DNA from: Neurospora crassa OR74A
Lineage: Eukaryota > Ascomycota > Sordariomycetes > Sordariales > Sordariaceae
NCBI RefSeq assembly: GCF_000182925.2
Contig: NC_026503.1
Span: forward strand, 1,178,001-1,242,000
Reading direction: 5' to 3'
DNA: 64,000 nucleotides
Shown: positions 55,968 through 64,000 of the stretch, in pieces
How positions within the stretch are numbered: the first letter of the stretch is position 1
Layout of the letters: each line of letters begins with the position of its first letter
Position numbers and translations under genes: made by a program
The notes under the pieces: model-generated
What the model saw: the letters and a program-made list of their open reading frames with translations, nothing else
Database searches by the model: none
Told to the model about the DNA's origin: nothing

Positions 55968-57164
55968 ATGTCATCGACACCGATGGACATCGACGAACCC
56001 GGCGCGGGAACACCCTCCCTGAACGTTACTCGGTTACTTGGGCCTAATGGGCCCAGTACCTCCAAGATCAGTGAGGTGATCAAGAATTTTAGGCCGACAA
56101 AGTTCTTCCAGAGAGACGACGTGAAGGAGGGTAGGCCCCAGCCATACGTTCTATCGATCGACTTTGACGACCCTGGCGAGCTTTGCATGACGTCTGAAAG
56201 CGACGAGACCATCCAGATATATAACGTTAGGGAAGGTCGGCATGACAAGAGCTTGCTGAGCAAAAAGTACGGCGTCAAGCATGCGAAGTTTACACATTCC
56301 AGCTCGGGCATCATCTATGCGAGCACGAAGCAAAACGGTATGTCACTGGACGCCCTTTCTCCCTTCAATGACTGCTCTTCGCTGACCTGGATCGCCACAG
56401 ACGCAATCCGCTATCTGGCAACCCACGACAATACGTTTATCCGATATTTCGAAGGCCACGAGGCCTCCGTTACCAACATTGCTCTCCATCCCGGCTCCGA
56501 TAACTTTCTTTCATGCAGTCTTGACACCACAGTCAGGCTCTGGGACCTCAACAGCAGGAACTGGGTTGCCAAATTCCATCTCACCAATCCCACTTTAGCG
56601 GCCTGGGACCCTGCTGGTCTCGTTTTTGCCATCGCCCTACCAGCCAGCGCCAGCATTCTCCTTTACGATTACCGCAACTACGTGAAACCGTTCAAGATCA
56701 TCGACGTTTTGAAAGAGAAGGGGCCAGCTGATGCGGATGCCGTCTTCAGAGGCTGGACGAAACTCGAGTTCTCCAACGACGGGAAGCATATTCTTCTAGG
56801 AACACGGACCGGAGGACACTTCCTCTTTGACGCCATTGACGGGAACCTGAAGGCGTACTTGCGAAAGCCCCAAGGCGGCACCAGACGGCCAGCCCCTGGC
56901 GAGGCTGATGGTGGAAGCGGTGCGCTAGAGAGCAGTGGAGACTGTTGCTTTACGCCAGATGGACGATATGTCGTGTCGGGCGCGGCCAAGGACCTGTTGG
57001 TTTGGGACACATTGCAAACTCCCAATAACAAGGTTCTGGAACCGAATTTCCTTCCCCAGGAAGGAAAGAAGGAACCAGTCCTTGTGCAGTACAACCCAAG
57101 ATTCAACATGATTGCCACTGCGGATAAGGAGCTTATGTTTTGGCTGCCGGTCTCCGATTTATAA
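55968..57164 (+). CDS. swd2: WD40 protein Swd2, COMPASS subunit
   Basis: Homologue of Swd2/WDR82, which joins the Set1 histone H3K4 methyltransferase complex and a cleavage/polyadenylation-phosphatase complex. Two exons, 55968-56337 and 56401-57164, give 377 residues with about six WD repeats (SIDFDDPGELCMTSESDETIQIYNV-type start, then GHEASVTNIALHPG..DTTVRLWDL, and LEFSNDGKHILLGT). The 63-nt intron (56338-56400, GTATGT to ACAG) is a multiple of three and has no stop, so a single continuous frame can be read through it. The spliced junction KQN-DAIRYLATHDN is the conserved one. Read-through would add 21 residues within the propeller. Confidence 0.92.
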   Translation: MSSTPMDIDEPGAGTPSLNVTRLLGPNGPSTSKISEVIKNFRPTKFFQRDDVKEGRPQPYVLSIDFDDPGELCMTSESDETIQIYNVREGRHDKSLLSKKYGVKHAKFTHSSSGIIYASTKQNGMSLDALSPFNDCSSLTWIATDAIRYLATHDNTFIRYFEGHEASVTNIALHPGSDNFLSCSLDTTVRLWDLNSRNWVAKFHLTNPTLAAWDPAGLVFAIALPASASILLYDYRNYVKPFKIIDVLKEKGPADADAVFRGWTKLEFSNDGKHILLGTRTGGHFLFDAIDGNLKAYLRKPQGGTRRPAPGEADGGSGALESSGDCCFTPDGRYVVSGAAKDLLVWDTLQTPNNKVLEPNFLPQEGKKEPVLVQYNPRFNMIATADKELMFWLPVSDL

Positions 57165-58337
57165 ACGGAGTCTATCGGAAACTGTTGGACCTCACCTCCA
57201 TGGTCAACCCCACGGAATATGTGGGACCGGGCTTTGCCGGTTCAGCGCAAACGTCCGCTTGAGAAATATGAATTGGCGACGTTTATCTGGGCCGAAGTCG
57301 ATGATCAAGAGTTCTAAAATAACTTTTCATTATTTCTGGACACCGATCGCTTCGTGGTTGTGGGGGCGTTGTCCCCATTGTGGCGCCGGGATACTTGGAG
57401 AGTTCCCCAAAAGCCGCACGCACGAGGAAGGGGGTTGTGGCTCAAACTGCACAGGACCCATGCCGCGATGTACGAAGGTCTTGGATGGTATCCTGTTGCT
57501 ACATCAGGGCAGAGCAGAAGAGCGTCGTGGTAAGAGAACATGAGAGACGCCGGGAACAAAAGAAGATTTTGATGCACTGTACATGAGATACCCATTTTGC
57601 ATTATTCGCCGGCGTATGGGAGTAGTTAGCATGCTTCAAAGGGTTCAGGTCGCGAGGCAAGTGGTCTGGAAGGCTGATTTAACCAGGCTCGTAGGAGGAG
57701 ATGGAAAGGAATGGTCAAGATGAACAGCATGTAATGGTTGATCAAGTTGATTTTCACTGAGGGGATGATAGGCATTAGCAAATAGAGGAAGCTCAATATT
57801 GTTTACTGTCCATAAAGAATCTGACCATCAGGTAGTCTTGATGAAGGTTGAGTTCAATACCACCCTGAATCCCATATGTCAGGCCTTGGACGACGGGAGC
57901 TTAAAGTAAACACATCCCCTGTTGCCCCCTGTCATTAGAGGTATGCCCCGCATTTGAGCTGGATGGGACCGCGGTGAACCCCACCAATGCAACACCCGTT
58001 TCAGCGTGCAAGCAGAGAGCTCACCGAAACCGTGGCACCAAAACTTCCCGGGGAAGCGACAAGGTGAACCCACATCATCCTTACCTCCAACATATCACGT
58101 CGCCTTGACGCCTTCGCATTTATCCCAAGTCACCAACCGCCGCTGCGCGCCACATTCCCAAACCGCCAGCCGACACCAATTATCACAAAATAACCATTCG
58201 GGTACCGAATATCCTAATCAGTGCACGAAGAGTACAAACGAAGCGATCACTACTTCGACGGAACAATCCAGTCGCACGGCACGCGACCACTGTCCCATCA
58301 CACGTCGTCGTCTAGAGCACAATTCGGCGATAATAAG
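57165..58337. other. spacer between swd2 and SRP9 gene
   Basis: 1.2 kb between two plus-strand genes; the right half holds the SRP9 promoter and leader. Short open frames only. Confidence 0.5.
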
Positions 58338-59042
58338 ATGCCATACTACGAAAAGTCAGAGGACTGGCTTCACCAGTCTGCTTTGCTGTTGCAGGCTAGG
58401 CCTCAGACTGTATGTGTTTCCTCCCTTCATTCTCTCCGCCCTCCAATCATTACAGCGTAGTAGCTATGAGCTATCTATCTAAACTTCTCGCCCATGCTAA
58501 CATGCAAATCCAACAATCAGACCCGAGTAACAACCTCGTACTCCCTCCGCCCCGCCATCCGCCCTTCTAAAGCCGAGAAGCTCGCGGCAAAGGAAGCTCG
58601 TCGCGCCAAAGAGAAAAAAGAAACCAGCAGCAGCAGCAGCAGCAGCAAAAAGACAACAGAAGGAGAAGAACCCCCCAAGGATGCGGCGGCAGCGGCGGCG
58701 GCGGCAAAACCACCCCGAGGCCATCTGGTCCTCAAGACCTTTGACCCGCACTCGGGCGTATGCCTGAAATACAAGACGTCCAAAGCCGCCGAGGTGGGTC
58801 GGTTGATTCAGATGCTGGGACAATTGGGGAGGAGGATGGCTGCGCTGCCTGTGGACGAGGCCAAGGAGTCGGCAGACGTGGTGATGGCTGATGCGGCTGC
58901 TGCTGCTGCTGCTGCGGCGGAGGAGGGTGCTGCGGCGGCGGCGGTTAGTGGGACTGCTACGCCTGTTGCGGGTGCGAGTACGCCTGCGCCTGCGGCAGGA
59001 GGCGGTGGACAGGGAAAGAAGAAGAAGAAGGGGAAGAGGTGA
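58338..59042 (+). CDS. signal recognition particle SRP9/Srp21 subunit
   Basis: Alu-domain protein of the signal recognition particle, which binds SRP RNA and helps slow elongation during targeting to the ER. Two exons (58338-58409, 58521-59042; donor GTATGT, acceptor CAG) encode 197 residues. The SRP9 fold begins at the N-terminus: YYEKSEDWLHQSALLLQARP then TRVTTSYSL across the intron, and HLVLKTFDPHSGVCLKYKTSKAAEVGRLI later. A Ser-run and Ala-run insert (residues about 45-75), encoded by AGC and GCG/GCT repeats, separates the strands. The C-terminus is Ala-rich and ends in a Lys-rich tail. Its length is nearer fungal Srp21 than mammalian SRP9. Confidence 0.9.
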
Positions 59043-59751
59043 ATTTTGAGAGGGCGCTGTGTATAAGTGAGAAGGGGACGAACGCGCGGATCGGGGGGCT
59101 GAGCAGGAAAAATGCCATGATAATAAAGGGTGGGTAGAACCAAGTGAATGAAGCAAGCGTTTAACATTTTTTTGTGGAAACATTTGTGTCAAGTGAAGTC
59201 TACCTTGGTTGCGCATCGGCGAACGGGTCACGTCAGGCGTCATGGTCACTACAAGTTCACGCCGATACGAATTCGCTGATGTCTATAATTCAATTGCCAT
59301 GTCGTGTGGAGAGACCGAACTCTGCCCATACATGTAGAAGCTACTGCCTAGGAAGCTTCTTTTCTTTTTGTTTATCAATAATCGACCATCTTCTCATTCA
59401 AGTTACAGCCCAGTTGTATGTACAAGATAGCTTGATCAAATCAGCCATGATCTTGAGTCCCAATAAACGCCTCTAACTCCGCCCATGTGCTTGATGATAG
59501 GAAAAAGGAAAACATTGAACTCGCTCGCCTTTTTTTGAGGTGAGTTGCTGATGGCAGCAAAGATTTTTCTATCCAACACAGAAAAACATCTCCAAATGGC
59601 AGTTGATAAGCAAGTTGCTAGTCATGCTCGTGTGGGATTGTTCGGTGTTAGATCAGAACGGAAAGGTACAGTGTGGTGAAGGGGGTATTGATGAAACAAA
59701 GTCATAAGAGGCGTCGCAAAGAGAAACGAGAAACGGCAACGACAACGGCAT
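59043..59751. other. convergent spacer, SRP9 / rnr2 genes
   Basis: 709 bp of presumed 3' untranslated DNA from both sides; no gene recognised. Confidence 0.5.
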
Positions 59752-61194
59752 TTAAAAGTCCTCGTCGAAGGTGAAGTCACCGCCGTTCTCGTTCTTGGCC
59801 ACCTCCGCATCAGCGTCAGCCTTCTTGGTGCTGTTCATGACACCAGCCTTCTGGTAGTCGCCAACACGCTTCTCGAAGAAGTTGGTCTTGCCACCGAGAG
59901 AAATGTTCTCCATGAAGTCGAAGGGGTTAGTCGACCTGTAGATCTTCTCGTTGCCGAGGGCGACAAGGAGACGATCGGCGACGAACTCGATGTACTGCTT
60001 CATGAGGTCGGCGTTCATGCCAAGAAGGGCGCAAGGGAGGGCCTCAGTGAGGAACTCCTGCTCAATTCTGACGGCATCGACAATTATTTCCTGGATCAGC
60101 TGCTTGCTGGGGCGGTTGTTGAGGTGAGAGAAGAGAAGGCAGGCAAAGTCGGTGTGGAGACCCTCATCACGGGAGATGAGCTCGTTAGAGAAGGTAAGGC
60201 CAGGCATGAGACCGCGCTTCTTGAGCCAGAAGATGGAGGCGAAAGCACCGCTGAAGAAGATACCCTCGACGGCAGCAAAGGCGACGAGACGCTGGGCAAA
60301 GGTGGAGCTCTTGTCGGTAATCCAGCGAAGAGCCCAGTCAGCCTTCTTGCGGATGCAAGGGATGGTGTCAATAGCGTTGAAGAGATAAGTCCTCTGGGAG
60401 GGCTCCTTGATGTAAGTGTCGATAAGGAGGGAGTAGGTCTCGGAGTGAATGTTCTCCATCATGATCTGGAAACCGTAGAAGCAGCGAGCCTCGGGGATCT
60501 GGACTTCGCCACTGAAGCGCTCGACGAGGTTCTCATTGACAATACCATCGGAGGCAGCGAAGAAAGCGAGAATGTGGGAGATGAAGAACTTCTCGTCGTC
60601 GTTCAACCTGTTGTTCCAGTCGTGAAGGTCCTTGGAGAGATCAATCTCCTCGGCGGTCCAGAAGGAAGCCTCGGCCTTCTTGTACATTTGCCAGATCTGT
60701 AATGTGGATATCCAATTAGTCCGTGAACCACTTTACGCGTTGTTTGGAATGTCTGGGACGCGTGGCATACCTCATGGTACTTGATGGGGAAGAGAACGAA
60801 GCGTTGAGGGTTCTCGGTAAGGAGAGGCTCATTGGCCTCCTCGGGCTTGAGGGTAGGGGCCATCTTCTTGGCCTCGGCGGCCTTCTTGTTCGCGTTGTGT
60901 TCAGCATCGATCTCGGCTTCGAGCTTAGCAAGGTCCTCGTCGAAGGGCTTGTTCTCCTTGTCGGTGGCACCGAAGTCGAGCTTCTTGGCGGGAGAGTCCA
61001 TGTTGAGATTCTGGATACCGGAGGTAACCTGTATAGTGCTCGTGTCAGTTACAGTCTTGGTGGCGGGTATGTAAGTTGATGCGGTGGTTTAGAGTTGGTA
61101 GTGGTTGCAGGTCGCGTCGCGGGATTGTTTATGTAGATGTAAGGTGGGTAGGCTAAGTACTGACCTGCTTGGACGGGCTGGTCTGGACAGACAT
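59752..61194 (-). CDS. rnr2: ribonucleotide reductase small subunit (R2)
   Basis: Class I R2 subunit holding the diiron-tyrosyl radical cofactor that makes dNTPs. Three exons (61194-61165, 61028-60771, 60696-59752) encode 410 residues. Iron ligands are all present: Asp115 (EEIDLSKD), Glu177 and His180 (ENIH), Glu240 (AVEGIFF), Glu274 and His277 (SRDEGLH). The radical tyrosine is Tyr184 (HSETYSLL). The C-terminal end FTFDEDF is the conserved tail that docks on R1. The first coding exon has 30 nt with donor GTCAGT. ACGCGT sequences, matching the MBF/MCB element that drives G1/S expression of RNR in yeasts, occur at 61506, about 310 bp upstream, and twice in intron 2 (60735 and 60758). Confidence 0.96.
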
Positions 61195-62576
61195 GGTGAA
61201 CTAGGACGAAGAGATGAGATGCGGTTGGAAATGACACAAAACCAAGCGTTGCGAAGGACGACGACGCAAGACGATTTGGTGCGAAGAGGATATAAAATGG
61301 GTTGCGTCAGAGAAGTAGTGGTTTTGGACAAAGACGGGGAAGAAGAACAAGATGGGTTCGTGATTTCAGTTCTTTAGAAGGTTTAAGTACTGAGCACGTC
61401 CGCACGTGGTGCCCACACCAGAGAACCTGAACGGACGAGAGGCACCACTGGCAACCCACACTGCCCTGGGCTGGCAGACAAATCTGCGCGTCTGGACACC
61501 AGGATACGCGTTCTACCTAGAGGTAGTAACGCCTGGAGCGCGTCCATGCCTGGAGCTCCTTCTGCTGCCGTGCCGTCCGGCAAGCACTTGCAGTGACACA
61601 ACACCTCCAGGCACAGGTAGCGTTTCCCCGATGCCAGACGAGCCTCTCCCCTGCATGCGCCCTGTAGGAGCGTGCTTCAACTCAAAACTTTGTTCCATTG
61701 CCATCGCTATTTGTCGCGTTGTTCCGCTTTACAACCAGTTACAATTGCTCCGTCAGCATTCCGACCACCCAATTACATGATCGAATCCACCCTCGAGCAA
61801 CATGTCGCGTCTTCCCTTGTTTCCATCCGAGCCGTCGTCAAGCCGCCATGCCTGCCTTTTTCTCTTATCAGATCGTCACACATCCATCAATCGGTCCTAG
61901 CTGGTCTTGGACTCCAGGCATCCCGATCCACCTGTCACCCCTCCGGCCCGCACACAGCAGTCCAGGAGCTTCCACGGGTCCAACTGTGACTCCAGTATCA
62001 TTGCGCCCTTTGTCTAAATAGGATGGGATGATCCAACACGCCAGACCGGATGTGATGGCACTACGGAGACGGTAGAAACCGGTCGTTGCCACTGACGAAC
62101 ATCCTGAACTCTTCTTTGTTGTGTGATCGGCCTCAGGCCTCGAGTTGAGATCGGTCCGATGAGTCCGCATCTTTCAACGTGTCACGTTCGCATCAGGAGC
62201 AATAGTCCAGATCGGGGAGTATGTCTGAGACCCTTAAGAAGGGGTTGCTAGACAGTCCACTGCTACCTTTGTCAAGAAGTGAACGGTGGTGAAAAGCTTA
62301 TAATCATTATTGTTGTACAAGGTGCATTATGTAAGTGACATTGAAAAACAAAAAAGAGACTCCTAGGTAGGTGTGCCTTCATGCCCTTGCTTGCTTCCAT
62401 AGTTCCATCTTTTGCGTTTTTCACAACTTAATTCGTGCCGTCATTGTTCATTCATTATTCAGCATGCGACCTCACCAGGTCTTCCATGTCGGAGCTCCGA
62501 AGCTCGAACCTCTCCACATCGCACACGTCAAGTGTCGAGACCGCGATCGGCTCGTGTTGGACCCACCAAAACCACT
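61195..62576. other. spacer upstream of rnr2
   Basis: 1.4 kb: promoter of rnr2 on the left and 3' region of the DUF4112 gene on the right, both minus strand. It holds ACGCGT at 61506 and an ACCTAGAGGTA motif at 61515. No gene was recognised. Confidence 0.5.
61506..61511. promoter_or_regulatory. possible MCB element ACGCGT upstream of rnr2
   Basis: ACGCGT is the yeast MBF target in S-phase genes. It lies 312 bp before the rnr2 start. A six-base match can be chance. Confidence 0.35.
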
Positions 62577-63531
62577 TTATCTCCGGCCTTGACTTCGGGA
62601 ATCCCTTGTAGATCCACCCCGGCCGTCACCCCGACCGCCGTGACTATCCCGCAGCTCCCGCTCCGGTCGAGCTTCCACAATCCCGGACTCCAAGTCTGGT
62701 TCTGCTGTTCTTCCACCACCGCGGTTCCAGCCCCATCCCCGGCCGTGCGTTGTTTTCGGTGCAGAAGTTGACTGAGCCGGTCGAGTTGAGGGCTGGAGAA
62801 CCCCATTACCAGTTCCATTTCCTAACAAGTGAATGGTCTCGCCGGTCTCCGGATCAGAGACTTTTCCGTTCCTGACCGCATCAGCCTTCGCCATCAGGTA
62901 CACGTGGAGTAGCCAGGCATTGCGTGTATTCGCTCGGTAGACCGCATCGATGATGTCGCCAACGATGGGAATCAGACCGATCGCAAAGTCGAACATGATG
63001 TTGGATATCATTTTCGCGTAAAGGGTTGCTGGTAGACCACCGTCAATCTTGGAAGCCTTTTTTACCAACCACAGGGCCATGAGAGCATCCGCAAAATCAC
63101 CGATGCTGGGGACAATGGTGTCAGCTACACGGCGCATCAGAAGTAGGTGGGTCGCGAACCACTCACATAGGAATTAAACCAATAAAGAAGGACCAGCCGA
63201 ACCGCACGGGAACGCAGCAGCACTTGAAGCCCATGTCCCATTTATATGCTCTCTTCCGCACCGTTTTCAGGATCGCCTGGTCGTTTGATGACAGCTCAAC
63301 CGGAATTGGTCGCTCCTGAGTCCTGTACTTGACGATTTGACCATTCTTGTATACCGGGACTCGTTCCTCGTATGGATTCTATCAAGTTGCAGTGTCAGTA
63401 AAATGCGTGCAAGGGTTGCCGCTCATACATGGAATCCCTGCTCCAAGACTTACGTCAGAGTTTGGCTTGATCTTGTCGGTGTCGAGACTCTTGAGGGCTC
63501 TCTTGCCCAATATCGATATGAGGACGTTCAT
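62577..63531 (-). CDS. DUF4112 membrane protein
   Basis: Three exons (63531-63454, 63378-63167, 63105-62577) encode 272 residues. The N-terminus (MNVLISILGKRALKSLDTDKIKP) is followed by a basic segment with a CCC cluster at about 82-84, then the DUF4112 core: GWSFFIGLIPIIGDFADALMALWLVKKASKI at about 90-121, then FDFAIGLIPIVGDIIDAVYRANTRN at about 137-161, a duplicated GLIPI-GD motif. The tail from about 190 is Gly/Arg/Ser-rich. Homologues are small predicted membrane proteins of unknown function in fungi and bacteria. Splice sites are standard (GTAAGT/TAG and GTGAGT/CAG). The start is the first ATG of the frame. Confidence 0.85.
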
Positions 63532-64000
63532 AGTAAATGTCCACTCTGTTCAAGGCGCAGAGGGAGCAGCTGGCTTCGACTTGGAAAGGACTGAACCCGT
63601 TTGTTTTGAAGGCCAACTGCGCCAGGGGCACCCTTTTATCGAGTTCGAACCCTTGTTCTATAAGCCTTTGACGCTGTCGTTTGGATTTGGTGGGTGGATT
63701 GGTCAGGGCGCCTTCTTTGTCGGTTTCACGTCCCGCGCTTGGGGTCGCAACGAATGCCGCTTGAGAAACCACAATGCGACTCGAACTTTGGTGAGAGAGG
63801 TATCGACACGTAAGGTTCAAAATGTAAAGTTACGATGCAGTTATCGTGGGCGGCTCTTGGCTTTATCTACTACCAAATGGTGTTCCACGGACACAACCGG
63901 TCATCTGCTTCGTGAATGCATGCGCGCCTGTTTAGTTAGTGCCTATTTCCTGTTTGGACGATGACGTCCATTCCTTCACGGGACTGGAGTGAACAAGCGA
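63532..64000. other. right-edge sequence upstream of the DUF4112 gene
   Basis: Presumed promoter and leader of the DUF4112 gene. A 205-codon plus-strand frame (63347-63964) runs antisense to its exons and is not supported as a gene. Confidence 0.45.

Noticed and set aside
1-64000. Transposons or RIP-mutated repeats
   Set aside because: No transposase, reverse transcriptase, long terminal repeat or extended AT-rich degenerate stretch was seen. No 5S rRNA gene was recognised either, although these are dispersed in Neurospora; a covariance-model search would settle that.

Overview
This window is nuclear DNA of a filamentous ascomycete, most likely a member of the Sordariales close to Neurospora. 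The reasons are genes split by short (49-150 nt) GT-AG introns with fungal branch sites such as GCTAAC and CTGAC, roughly one gene per 3 kb with long spacers, an intron-bearing nuclear tRNA, proteins rich in Q, S and A homopolymers, and protein families confined to Pezizomycotina (for example DUF7137). No operon, phage, transposon, CRISPR array or rRNA gene was seen.

Layout, left to right: an INSIG-family ER membrane protein (+, possibly cut by the left edge); tRNA-Leu(AAG) with a 31-nt intron (-); DNA polymerase alpha catalytic subunit (-); a mitochondrial PPR protein (+); the DYRK kinase Yak1 (-); a 5.5-kb gene-free stretch; the three-RRM protein Pub1/TIA-1 (-); a 3.3-kb gene-free stretch; a Mediator Med2-like protein (+); a tandem PH-domain protein (-); an aminoglycoside-phosphotransferase-fold protein with a broken catalytic motif (+); the tRNA thiolation factor Ctu2/Ncs2 (+); a single-RRM protein (-); a mitochondrial cation diffusion facilitator of the Mmt type (-); a CDK10/11-like kinase (+); a secreted or membrane DUF7137 protein (-); a multi-exon RRM protein that needs a 10-nt micro-exon (+); the mitochondrial oxaloacetate carrier Oac1 (-); the COMPASS WD40 subunit Swd2 (+); an SRP9/Srp21 subunit (+); ribonucleotide reductase small subunit (-); and a DUF4112 membrane protein (-).

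The genes are independently transcribed housekeeping and regulatory units, not a pathway cluster. Functional echoes are limited: DNA polymerase alpha and ribonucleotide reductase both serve S phase; Pub1, two other RRM proteins, Ctu2 and the PPR protein act on RNA; Swd2, the Med2-like protein and the CDK act on chromatin or transcription. Exon models were built by hand from splice signals, reading phase and family sequence; every multi-exon model given has a total coding length divisible by three. The most notable observations are the obligatory 10-nt micro-exon, whose skipping produces an immediate stop codon, the predicted pseudokinase, two GTTCGT 5' splice sites, a T29 tract abutting a 5' splice site, and recurrent intergenic palindromic ACCTAGGTA-type and telobox-type motifs.
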